A DNA stretch of 64,000 nt, taken from DATJGF01 sp035495315 (lineage in GTDB: Bacteria; Verrucomicrobiota; Verrucomicrobiia; Limisphaerales; UBA8199). Location of the stretch: positions 1 to 64,000 of the forward strand of contig DATJGF010000151.1 of the NCBI GenBank assembly GCA_035495315.1. The letters run 5' to 3'. Shown here one piece after another: positions 1 to 6,556 of this stretch. The translations under genes and the position numbers were made by a program. Below the pieces are notes generated by a model. The model saw nothing but the letters and a program-made list of their open reading frames with translations. It made no database searches and had not been told where the DNA came from. Every line of letters starts with the position of its first letter. The stretch's first letter is position 1.

Positions 1-1
1 C

Positions 2-199
2 ATCTTTTATGTCGACGGTGTCCAAAACGGCCCGATATTGACTCCTTCCTCGATCGGCTCCAGAAACGTTTGGCAATTCAATAAGCCGCAGTTTCTTTTG
101 CTCAATATGGCAATCGGCGGAAGCTGGCCCGGCAATATCACTAGTGCGACGGTTTTCCCGGCGCATTACCTGATCGATTACGTGCGTCTTTACCAGTAA
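2..199 (+). CDS. C-terminal end of a GH16-type endo-glucanase (partial)
   Basis: Only the last 65 codons are inside the window, in the frame that opens at base 2 and stops at TAA 197-199. The peptide holds FLLLNMAIGGSWPG and ends in HYLIDYVRLYQ. An AIGGxWPG strand followed by a terminal DYVRxYQ strand is the usual C-terminal edge of the GH16 beta-jelly-roll of laminarinases and related beta-glucanases. The catalytic ExDxxE motif would lie upstream, outside the window, so the substrate cannot be called. No domain follows the catalytic fold. Family assignment rests on this short but characteristic end. Confidence 0.8.
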   Translation: MFYVDGVQNGPILTPSSIGSRNVWQFNKPQFLLLNMAIGGSWPGNITSATVFPAHYLIDYVRLYQ

Positions 200-374
200 C
201 CGGCCGGGAATCAGTTGCGCGGGTGACGAACAATGGCGCGGGGAATGACTATGCCAAAGCAGAATCTGGTGAAGGATCTACGCGTTGTTCAAAAGTGATG
301 TTCGATAGGGATCTCAGAAAAAGAGCGGGCTCCTCTGCATGAACCGTAGTCTGAAAAAGGCCTCCTCTCCCCAG

Positions 375-399
375 CCCTCTCCTCCGGGGGAGGAGAGGG
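375..399. repeat. Perfect GA/CT palindrome (CCCTCTCCTCC-GGG-GGAGGAGAGGG)
   Basis: Two 11-bp arms pair perfectly around a 3-base loop. Related GGGGGAGGAGAGGGAG sequence recurs near 37,117-37,133, and a variant palindrome (CCCTCTCCC-AAA-GGGAGAGGG) lies at 55,657-55,677. It has no T-tract, so it is more likely a repeated palindromic element than a terminator. Confidence 0.6.
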
Positions 400-450
400 G
401 GAAGAACGCCGAGGTCGTCCGCGGTTCATATGTTCAAAGCGCGAAAGTCC

Positions 451-488
451 TTTCGGGGAATTCTAATTCTTTCGGGGAATTCTAATTC
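451..488. repeat. Perfect tandem duplication of a 19-bp unit
   Basis: The unit TTTCGGGGAATTCTAATTC occurs at 451-469 and again at 470-488 without a mismatch, which suggests a recent slippage or duplication event in the spacer. Confidence 0.85.
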
Positions 489-598
489 TCTTTCCGGCGT
501 CTCTTCCAGAGGAGGAGAGGGAGACACGATTCCTGCCGCACAAGTCGGCCCACAGTTTGCCGCTCTGGATCTCCTACGGGATCCGGATTCGGGGTGAG

Positions 599-1513
599 TC
601 ATTGGCTTTTCAATTTGCGATCGGCCAGAACGGCCTCGGTTACATGGGCGAACGCGGTCGCGGCGGCACGACGGGTTGTGCCGTGCAGCCATAACAGTCC
701 GATGGCGCGGCGCGGAGTCGGATGGGTAAGCTCGATGGCCTTCAATCCCTCGTCGTTTTGGCACATCGCCAGCGAAGGCAAAAGGGAGACCAATCGCGTG
801 CGCCGGACGGTGGAAAGAATGCTCGCGACGGTGTTCATCTCCAGGCGCACTTCGGGTTCGACACCCGCTTCGGCGAACGCGCAATCAATCAATTGGCGCG
901 TGCAATATTTGGAAGAGAGCAATGCGAGAGGTTGCTTAGCCAGGTCGCGCATCCGGAGCTTGCGATGGTTGGCTAATTCATGATCCGCAGCCACCACGGC
1001 GACGAGTTCCTCGGTGAATAATTTTTCTCCCGTCAGGTTTTTTCGTGCGGGCGGCATGAAACTGATGCCCAGGTCGAGCTTGCCGGCTTCGAGGTCGGAT
1101 TCGATGTCGGCGACGGCCATCTCGCCGCATTCGACGCGAATGCCGGTGTGAGCGGCGCCGAAGCGCTCGACGATTTCAGGAATCACACAGGCATTAACGG
1201 TCTGCACGATGCCGACCCGCAACACGCCGCGTTTGAGGCCGTGTAATTCGTTCAATGCAGCCTGCGCTTGCTCCAGTTCAGTCAATACTTTGCGCGCGTG
1301 AGGCAAGAGGGTTTCCCCAGCCGGAGTTAATTTTACTCGACGGCCGACGCGATCGAAGAGCTGCAGGTTCAATTGTCCTTCGAGTTCACGAATCTGATGC
1401 GAGAGAGTCGGCTGTGAAAGGTGAAGCCTTTCGGCGGCGCGGGTAAAATGCGCCGCCTCGGCCACGGCCAGGAAATAGCGCAGATGTCGCAATTCGATTT
1501 GAGTCAGATTCAT
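599..1513 (-). CDS. LysR-family transcriptional regulator
   Basis: A 304-residue protein of normal LysR length. Residues about 8-67 form the winged helix-turn-helix (LRYFLAVAEAAHFTRAAERL, then LSQPTLSHQIRELE), and the rest is a LysR substrate-binding domain starting near LRVGIVQT. It should bind DNA as a tetramer and respond to a small co-inducer. It is divergent from the NAD(P)-binding protein at 1649, with a nested inverted repeat in the 135-bp gap. LysR proteins usually regulate themselves and the divergent gene, so that oxidoreductase is the likely target. The inducer cannot be told from sequence; the overall look is closest to the CynR/OxyR-like branch. Confidence 0.93.
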   Translation of the reverse strand: MNLTQIELRHLRYFLAVAEAAHFTRAAERLHLSQPTLSHQIRELEGQLNLQLFDRVGRRVKLTPAGETLLPHARKVLTELEQAQAALNELHGLKRGVLRVGIVQTVNACVIPEIVERFGAAHTGIRVECGEMAVADIESDLEAGKLDLGISFMPPARKNLTGEKLFTEELVAVVAADHELANHRKLRMRDLAKQPLALLSSKYCTRQLIDCAFAEAGVEPEVRLEMNTVASILSTVRRTRLVSLLPSLAMCQNDEGLKAIELTHPTPRRAIGLLWLHGTTRRAAATAFAHVTEAVLADRKLKSQ

Positions 1514-1519
1514 GCGTGG

Positions 1520-1548
1520 TTTCTATCGTTTGAATAGAAACAAACGAT
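1520..1548. promoter_or_regulatory. Candidate LysR operator: two interlocked inverted repeats
   Basis: TTTCTAT (1520-1526) is the exact reverse complement of ATAGAAA (1534-1540). ATCGTTTG (1525-1532) is the exact reverse complement of CAAACGAT (1541-1548). The second pair has the ATC-N-GAT spacing style of LysR boxes. The block sits directly upstream of the LysR start (1513) and 100 bp before the divergent gene, where an autoregulatory operator is expected. Confidence 0.6.
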
Positions 1549-1648
1549 TAGAGGAATCCCGGGATGGGCGCAAAGTCATCATCGTAATCGCTCGCAGAAT
1601 TTGTGGAGCGACAAACTAACGTAACAAAAAGACGACCAAAGACAAAAT

Positions 1649-2338
1649 ATGAAAAAGAAGATTGGCATTTTGGGAACCGGCCGTATGGCGGTACGGCTGG
1701 CAAGACTGTTTGCCGAATGCGGCCACGAAGTGACCCTCGGCTCACGCACCCCGGAACGCGCGGCACGCATCTCCAAAGGGCTGGGCATTGTGAGTATCAA
1801 ACCTGGCACTTACGAAGACGCTGCGGAGGCACCGGTGGTGTTGCCGTCGATGTTCTTGCGCGATGGCATGCTCGATACACTTGAACCATTGCGCGCAAAG
1901 TTTGACGGAAAGCTATGGATCGACATCACCAACCCATTCAACGATCGCTACGACGACTTCATCTACCCTTGGAACACAAGCTCGGCAGAAGAAATCCAAA
2001 AACGCTTCCCGCGCACCCGCGTGGTCGGAGCGTTCAAAAACGTCTGGTGGGAGGTATTCGATCAACCAAAGTTCGACGGCAGCTTCAGCGACGTCTATGT
2101 AGTTAGCGACCAGGTCGACTCAAAGCAGGACTTTCTGCGACTGGTGGAGGGCGCGCCTTTCCGCTTCGTCGATGCCGGCCGGCTTTACAACGCGCGCTTC
2201 GTCGAGCGCATGACGTTGTTCGCAGCCGAATTGGGACAGCGCCAGGGCTATTTCCCCCGTATGAACTGGCGGTTGCTCGGTGAGGCGTGGACCGTGGGCA
2301 AGCTGGACCGCGTCGGACACTTGATCGCACGAGATTGA
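1649..2338 (+). CDS. NAD(P)-binding oxidoreductase, F420-dependent NADP reductase-like
   Basis: A 229-residue protein. It opens with a Rossmann fold (KIGILGTGRMAVRLA, a GxGxxA dinucleotide site) followed by the HEVTLGSRTPERA strand, where SR would favour NADP(H). Later segments (LWIDITNPFN and VVGAFKNVWWEVF) match the architecture of the F420-NADP oxidoreductase / NPOR-like family. No F420 biosynthesis gene is visible here, so the second substrate may not be F420. It is divergent from the LysR gene and likely controlled by it. The exact reaction is unknown. Confidence 0.75.
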   Translation: MKKKIGILGTGRMAVRLARLFAECGHEVTLGSRTPERAARISKGLGIVSIKPGTYEDAAEAPVVLPSMFLRDGMLDTLEPLRAKFDGKLWIDITNPFNDRYDDFIYPWNTSSAEEIQKRFPRTRVVGAFKNVWWEVFDQPKFDGSFSDVYVVSDQVDSKQDFLRLVEGAPFRFVDAGRLYNARFVERMTLFAAELGQRQGYFPRMNWRLLGEAWTVGKLDRVGHLIARD

Positions 2339-2787
2339 GGGTTGAACAGCTGATGGGCGTCGAGGGACATGTTGATACTGTGTCTGGTTGGCACAACGCG
2401 CCGAAAGTACTCGACGCCGCATCGCACCTGTTTTGTCGCGGCTTTAGAGGAGGGAGGGAACATGCACGAGCTATTTTCAATCCTGCGAGCCTGCCTTGAA
2501 TGCCGGCAGTGGAATTGGTTGTCAGCGCGGCGGTGAAGGCCAATTGACCATCAAGCAAAACAGACGATGATAGGAGCTGTCCGTTGGAAACCGTACACCG
2601 CGCAACTTACTTCCGGCGACGGTGCCAACAACTGAAACAATTGAGCAATCGGAACAAAAGTAGTCATCGCGACGGCGGCGCGCTCATGCCTGCGCGCCCG
2701 CGATCCCTTGCTTTTTTAATGGACTGCCAAACAGTCGATTTTCGACAACGTCAATAACAACCCACAATTGTAAAATCATTCGATAAC
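2339..2787. other. Intergenic spacer; one possible 24-codon ORF
   Basis: No ORF of convincing length. One short frame, ATG 2462 to TGA 2536 (24 residues with two Cys and two Trp), is preceded by a very strong Shine-Dalgarno-like tract, AGAGGAGGGAGGGAA, ending one base before the ATG. It may be a microprotein or chance. The AT-rich 3' part (about 2745-2787) probably holds the promoter of the aldo/keto reductase, but no clear -35/-10 pair could be fixed. Confidence 0.4.
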
Positions 2788-3810
2788 ATGAATTACAAGC
2801 TATTGGGAAAATCGGGTCTTCGCATATCTGAGCTTTCTCTCGGGACCATGACTTTTGGTGAAGATTGGGGCTGGGGCGCCGACAAAGACGAGAGCCGCAA
2901 AATGTTCGACGCCTTCGCCTCCGCCGGTGGAAACTTCATCGACACCGCGGACGGTTACACCAATGGGACGAGCGAGAAAATGGTGGGTGAATTCGTCAAA
3001 TTGGACCGGGAACGATTTGTTATCGCGACAAAATACTCGTTCAACAGCAAGGCGGGCGACCCGAACGCCGGGGGCAATCACCGCAAGCACATGATCGAAG
3101 CCCTGAACGGCTCCCTCGGGCGCTTGGGAACGGATTACATCGATTTGTATTGGGTCCATGCGTGGGACCAACTAACGCCGGTTGAGGAGGTGATGCGCGG
3201 GCTGGATGATGTGGTTCGCGCCGGGAAGGTCCTGTACGTCGGCATCTCTGACGCACCGGCCTGGTGGGTTGCTCGCGCGAACACGCTGGCGGAGTTGCGC
3301 GGTTGGTCCCCGTTGGTTGGGCTCCAGGTTGAATACAACCTGATTGAACGCACCCCGGAACGGGAGCTGTTGCCGATGGCAGCCGCGCTCGGCCTGGGTG
3401 TCACGGCCTGGTCGCCGCTGGCCAGCGGGCTGTTAAGTGGCAAATATGTCAAAAATAGCGGGGAGGAAAAGCGTCTCGACAAAACGCCGTCCTTCCAAAA
3501 GCTCTCGGAACGTAATCTCGCCATTGCCAAAGCGGTCTCCGAGGTCGCCGAAGAAGTGGGCAAATCACCAGCCCAGGTAGCGCTCAATTGGCTGCGTTCT
3601 AAACCGGGCGTAATTCCGATCCTCGGCGCGCGGAAGTTTTCGCAATTCGAAGACAATCTGAACTGCCTGCAATGGACACTCACGCCTCATCACGTCGCGA
3701 AACTGGATGAAGTCAGTCAGATCGAACTCGGCTTTCCGATGGACTTCCTGCACCGTAAGGAAGTCCACGAGTTCCTACACGGGGGGATGTTCGAAAGAAT
3801 TGCACCTTAA
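2788..3810 (+). CDS. Aldo/keto reductase
   Basis: A 340-residue NADPH-dependent reductase of the (beta/alpha)8 AKR superfamily. Visible are the N-terminal SELSLGTMTFG strand, the catalytic Asp and Tyr in FIDTADGYTNG (about residues 50-60), the catalytic Lys in VIATKYS and the His position in YWVHAWD. The C-terminal cofactor loop is GVIPILGARKFSQFEDN. Length and motifs match the YajO/Tas-like AKR group that acts on small aldehydes or sugars. The substrate is unknown. It is monocistronic: the 105-bp repeat with a terminator hairpin begins 57 bp after its stop. Confidence 0.92.
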   Translation: MNYKLLGKSGLRISELSLGTMTFGEDWGWGADKDESRKMFDAFASAGGNFIDTADGYTNGTSEKMVGEFVKLDRERFVIATKYSFNSKAGDPNAGGNHRKHMIEALNGSLGRLGTDYIDLYWVHAWDQLTPVEEVMRGLDDVVRAGKVLYVGISDAPAWWVARANTLAELRGWSPLVGLQVEYNLIERTPERELLPMAAALGLGVTAWSPLASGLLSGKYVKNSGEEKRLDKTPSFQKLSERNLAIAKAVSEVAEEVGKSPAQVALNWLRSKPGVIPILGARKFSQFEDNLNCLQWTLTPHHVAKLDEVSQIELGFPMDFLHRKEVHEFLHGGMFERIAP

Positions 3811-3866
3811 TCTCTACTGAGAACTGAAGGTTTTGGTCGTCTTGAATCCGAACCGGTCGGGAGAAA

Positions 3867-3971
3867 CAAAAAAGCCGGAATTCATTTCCGGCTTTTCTGA
3901 CACACGTTCTAGAACTGAGAACGGTAATATCATAGCAAAACCCCTGTCCCCTGCATGTCACCAGTTATGGG
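3867..3971. repeat. 105-bp direct repeat, copy 1
   Basis: About 105 bp, running from the A-rich start of a hairpin to CACCAGTTATGG. It recurs at 8938-9043 with only scattered differences, including the shared words CTGACACACGTTCTA, CTGAGAACGGTAA and CCCTGCATGTCACCAGTTATGG. The two copies are in the same orientation 5,071 bp apart. Each starts with a terminator-like hairpin just downstream of a plus-strand gene. Confidence 0.85.
3870..3896 (+). terminator. Bidirectional rho-independent terminator after the aldo/keto reductase
   Basis: AAAAGCCGGAA (3870-3880) pairs perfectly with TTCCGGCTTTT (3886-3896) around a 5-base loop, giving an A-tract before and a T-tract after the stem. It is 59 bp after the reductase stop and forms the first part of the 105-bp repeat. 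Confidence 0.8.
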
Positions 3972-3989
3972 GACATACGCTCGCTGCCC

Positions 3990-4029
3990 AAAAAAACAAA
4001 AACCAAGGAAGCCGCGAAGCCTCCTTGGT
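3990..4029 (-). terminator. Rho-independent terminator of the 54-residue repeat protein gene
   Basis: Read on the minus strand, ACCAAGGA (4029-4022) pairs with TCCTTGGT (4009-4002) and is followed by TTTTTGTTTTTTT (4002-3990). It starts 23 bp after the stop of the small gene at 4052, so it supports that gene being transcribed on its own. Confidence 0.8.
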
Positions 4030-4051
4030 GACTTTCGATAGTTACGGTTGA

Positions 4052-4216
4052 TTAACCGCCCTGGTTGCCAGGCTGGCCTTCATAGCCGAGCTGTCCGTTT
4101 CCCTGGTTTCCGGGTTGCCCTTCGTACCCCAAGGAGCCGTTGCCGGTGCCGCCGGGGGCGATGCGCTCTTCCAGTTCTTCGATTTGTAGTTGGATCTCTT
4201 GTCGGTCGTCTTTCAT
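4052..4216 (-). CDS. Small protein with tandem GYEGQPGNQG repeats, unknown function
   Basis: A 54-residue protein. Residues 1-21 are a charged, amphipathic helix-like segment (MKDDRQEIQLQIEELEERIA). Residues 26-39 and 40-53 are two near-identical 14-residue repeats, NG(S/Q)LGYEGQPGNQG, followed by a final Gly. An AGGA Shine-Dalgarno lies 8 bases before the ATG, and a clean terminator follows the stop, so expression is likely. There is no signal peptide, Cys or membrane segment. The layout (helical leader plus repeated Gly/Asn/Gln core) recalls some ribosomally made peptide precursors, but no modifying enzyme is adjacent. I do not recognise the family. Confidence 0.7.
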   Translation of the reverse strand: MKDDRQEIQLQIEELEERIAPGGTGNGSLGYEGQPGNQGNGQLGYEGQPGNQGG

Positions 4217-4355
4217 TTTGTTAGTCCTGTATGGGTTTATGGTTTAACGAGGTTCCTGCCTGGTGGAAATCTAATGCGAGATAGTAGTCCGCTTTAACAA
4301 TGCGTCAACAGTGAATATACCGAAAGGCTATCCGTACTTTTCCTGACGACCCCCA

Positions 4356-4409
4356 GCATTTCAAATTAGGACGCTACCTACGTTTTGGTAGTCTCCTGAT
4401 TTGAAATGC
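4356..4409. repeat. Palindromic element, 23-bp arms
   Basis: Arms 4356-4378 and 4387-4409 are reverse complements at 20 of 23 positions around an 8-base loop. The right arm sequence (TCCTGATTTGAAATGC end) reappears at 9056-9078, and a shortened left arm at 6228-6245. This defines a small repeat family confined to this part of the window. Confidence 0.8.
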
Positions 4410-4484
4410 AGATTTCCCACGTTTGCCGCTTGGCAGGGGCGCACGGTCTTTACCGAGAGCCCCGTTGCCCCGGCCAAACCCACG

Positions 4485-5630
4485 CTAGTTTCCGGCGGTG
4501 TATTTGAGGGTGCACATGTCGAGGTCTTTGTTGTACTTACTGCCGCCGACGTAGACGTAGCCCGCGCGTGCGGCAATGGCAATGCCGTTGTCGGAATACT
4601 GCCCGTTTTTACCGTAGGTAACGCCCCAGATGAGTGCGCCGGAGGGATTATACTTTTGCGTGAGAATGTCAGAGCCGCTCTTACTGGAGGCAGGCGTGGA
4701 GCCGGCGAGGTAAATATTTCCGGAGGCGTCAAGGTCCAGCGCGGCGATCATGCCGGAGACGGCGATCGCGCCGAGTGAATTGCCGGCGGGGTCGAGCTTC
4801 CCGATGCCGTTCTGAGTGGCCAGGTAGAGATTTCCGGTGGCATCTGCGGCCAAAGGCGAGCCGCCGTTCGGCAGGATCATTTCTTTCTCCCAAAGCAGTC
4901 CCCCCTGAAGATCACGCGCGGTCAATTTGCCGCCTGCGGCCGTATAGACTGTCGTGCCTTTTACTACGATGCCCCCAAGAGTGCCCCAGAAGGTAGCCGG
5001 GGTAAACGAGTCACTCCAAAGGATCGCCCCGTCGGATGCCAGCTTAAGCGTGTTAACGATGTGAGGATTGCCATTGTTGGGATTGTTGTGGCCCAAGATG
5101 TAAATGCCGGAAGCATCCACCGCTACGGCGTCCAAACTGGCGAACGGTCCCAGATCGAAGAGCAATGTCCCGAGAACGGTGCCGCTGGGGCTCAGTTTTA
5201 TCAACAGCGGAGTCCAATTGCCCATGCCGCTGGTGAACTGAGCTCCGACGACCAACAGGTTCCCGTCGGCATCCAGGGCAATCGGGGTTCGTCCCCACAT
5301 GCCGCCACACAGGGATGGTTGGCTATGGGTGACGGTCCAGAGGACGCTGCCTTTGGCATCGAGCTTCATAGTGCGGATTACCGAACCAGCGGTCTTGGTA
5401 CCGCTCAAGCCGGTTGCGAAAACGTTGCCGGAATTGTCAATCGCGATACCTTCGACTTCTTCGACGGCGGATGCGGGGATACCGTTATAGCTGGTGGCCC
5501 ACTGAAGAGTTTGCGCGCTGACGTGCCAGGTCGTGAGAACTGACGCAGCAGCGATGAGTAAAGTTTTTGAAAAGAACCAGGCGTTGGACGCTGTCCGGTT
5601 GGTCCGATTTACGACTTTCGTTGTTTTCAT
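4485..5630 (-). CDS. Exported beta-propeller repeat protein
   Basis: About 381 residues from the ATG at 5630; an in-frame ATG at 5663 would add 11 residues, but the shorter start puts the signal peptide (TLLIAAASVLTTWHVSAQ) in the normal place. The mature part is built of repeats of the type IAIDNSGNVFATG, IALDADGNLLVVG, VAVDASGIYILG, LAADATGNLYLAT and LDLDASGNIYLAG. That is the D-x-x-G-N-(I/V)-Y-(L/V)-x-G pattern of SBBP/NHL-like propellers. About six to seven blades can be counted. Such proteins are common in the exported proteome of Verrucomicrobiota. Ligand and role are unknown. Confidence 0.8.
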   Translation of the reverse strand: MKTTKVVNRTNRTASNAWFFSKTLLIAAASVLTTWHVSAQTLQWATSYNGIPASAVEEVEGIAIDNSGNVFATGLSGTKTAGSVIRTMKLDAKGSVLWTVTHSQPSLCGGMWGRTPIALDADGNLLVVGAQFTSGMGNWTPLLIKLSPSGTVLGTLLFDLGPFASLDAVAVDASGIYILGHNNPNNGNPHIVNTLKLASDGAILWSDSFTPATFWGTLGGIVVKGTTVYTAAGGKLTARDLQGGLLWEKEMILPNGGSPLAADATGNLYLATQNGIGKLDPAGNSLGAIAVSGMIAALDLDASGNIYLAGSTPASSKSGSDILTQKYNPSGALIWGVTYGKNGQYSDNGIAIAARAGYVYVGGSKYNKDLDMCTLKYTAGN

Positions 5631-5663
5631 ATAAGCGTGCTGACCCATCGTAATGCTAATCAC

Positions 5664-5870
5664 ACGCGGTTAATAAACGCGTATCAACCGCCTCTGCCAA
5701 TCGGGGCAAGGCTCGAACAGAATCCCAGGGGATCCCCGGAAATGAGCGGCTGACAAGCGAAAAGACCTAAAAGAATGCGGTTAAGAAGGTGCGGTTTAAC
5801 GAGAGTCCAGTCTTTCATAAAAAACGGCCGCCACCCTAATGGCTCTAAGGGTGGCGGTGTCTTTCGCAAA
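5664..5870. other. Spacer with a terminator, no gene seen
   Basis: The stretch between the propeller gene start and the small minus-strand ORF holds only the terminator at 5819-5857 and presumably the propeller gene's promoter. No convincing promoter boxes could be assigned. Confidence 0.5.
5819..5857 (-). terminator. Rho-independent terminator, minus strand
   Basis: CCGCCACCCT (5828-5837) pairs perfectly with AGGGTGGCGG (5848-5857). On the minus strand the stem is followed by a short GC tail and six T (5824-5819). It lies 13 bp after the stop of the minus-strand ORF at 5871 and upstream of the propeller gene. Confidence 0.7.
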
Positions 5871-6080
5871 TCAGTTTTTGCAAGTGACCTGGATCATTCG
5901 ATCCGTCGCAAACCTTAAATAGCAGCTCGCGATCCAGCGCTTTTCCGTATTTCTCCCGACCTCTGAATCAGTAATTAGGAGCCTTGCCAGGCGTCCCGCT
6001 TCAGAGCTAAACAATTCTTTGATGCCTCTCGCGTTTAGAGATCGGGATACAGGGATGCCAACTTCAAAGTAAGACGCCAT
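5871..6080 (-). CDS. Hypothetical small protein (69 residues)
   Basis: The ORF runs from ATG 6080 to TGA 5871; a TTG at 6116 would extend it. The product begins MASYFEVGIPVSRSLNARG and has no recognisable domain, signal peptide or membrane segment. Support comes from the terminator immediately downstream. Against it, no Shine-Dalgarno is visible, and its start codon overlaps the start codon of the divergent ORF at 6079 (the shared CCATGG). Not recognised. Confidence 0.35.
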   Translation of the reverse strand: MASYFEVGIPVSRSLNARGIKELFSSEAGRLARLLITDSEVGRNTEKRWIASCYLRFATDRMIQVTCKN

Positions 6081-6240
6081 GGACGACGAGCTACAAGCGC
6101 TTGAGGCAAAGTCCAAAAGGCTTATTACCGAAAGTCAGAGACTTCAGGAGGAGCAGGATGCACTGCTGGAGCAGATCGTAGAGCTGACCGAGGAACTGAA
6201 AGCTGTTCGAGATAGACAGCGGATGCAGCATTCAAATTAG
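6079..6240 (+). CDS. Small coiled-coil protein (53 residues), unknown
   Basis: ATG 6079 to TAG 6240. Almost the whole product (about residues 3-48) is a heptad-rich, charged helix (for example LQALEAKSKRLITESQRLQ), as in small coiled-coil proteins. There is no Shine-Dalgarno of note. The last codons and the stop lie inside a repeat copy (6228-6245), so the C-terminus may have been set by repeat insertion. No family recognised. Confidence 0.4.
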   Translation: MDDELQALEAKSKRLITESQRLQEEQDALLEQIVELTEELKAVRDRQRMQHSN

Positions 6241-6245
6241 GAGGC
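6228..6245. repeat. Partial copy of the 4356/9056 repeat arm
   Basis: GCATTCAAATTAGGAGGC matches the left arm at 4356 with one base missing and one change. It overlaps the 3' end of the small coiled-coil ORF. Confidence 0.6.
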
Positions 6246-6556
6246 AATACTCATCGTCCGCTCGAGCGCTGTTGCGAAAAGTGCGCTCTCGTCTTTCATG
6301 TCCGAAGTGGGACACGAGTTGCCCCCAGGCATCATGCCGGAGGTGCGACCCGGCCACCGACATTGAGAAACAGGCTAAGCAGCCCTTCCAAAACCAAAAC
6401 CCTGGAGCGTTTAAGTTCGGCAACATAACCCGGAGTCTCCAAATGCCGCTCAAAGCAGTTTATTGATTGACTTACCTGTTATGTCTCGCTTATCCTGCTG
6501 TGTCGTCGATCATCGCATGTAGCGCATTCGATACCCAGGAGCGATTTACCACTCTT

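Larger units (their letters stand above)
200..598. other. Intergenic spacer with small repeats, no gene seen
   Basis: Between the GH16 stop and the stop of the minus-strand LysR gene there is no ORF with protein-like composition. The spacer holds a GA-rich perfect palindrome at 375-399 and a 19-bp tandem duplication at 451-488. A further GGAGGAGAGGGAGA tract near 510-523 resembles the palindrome arm. These look like debris of repeated intergenic elements. Confidence 0.6.
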
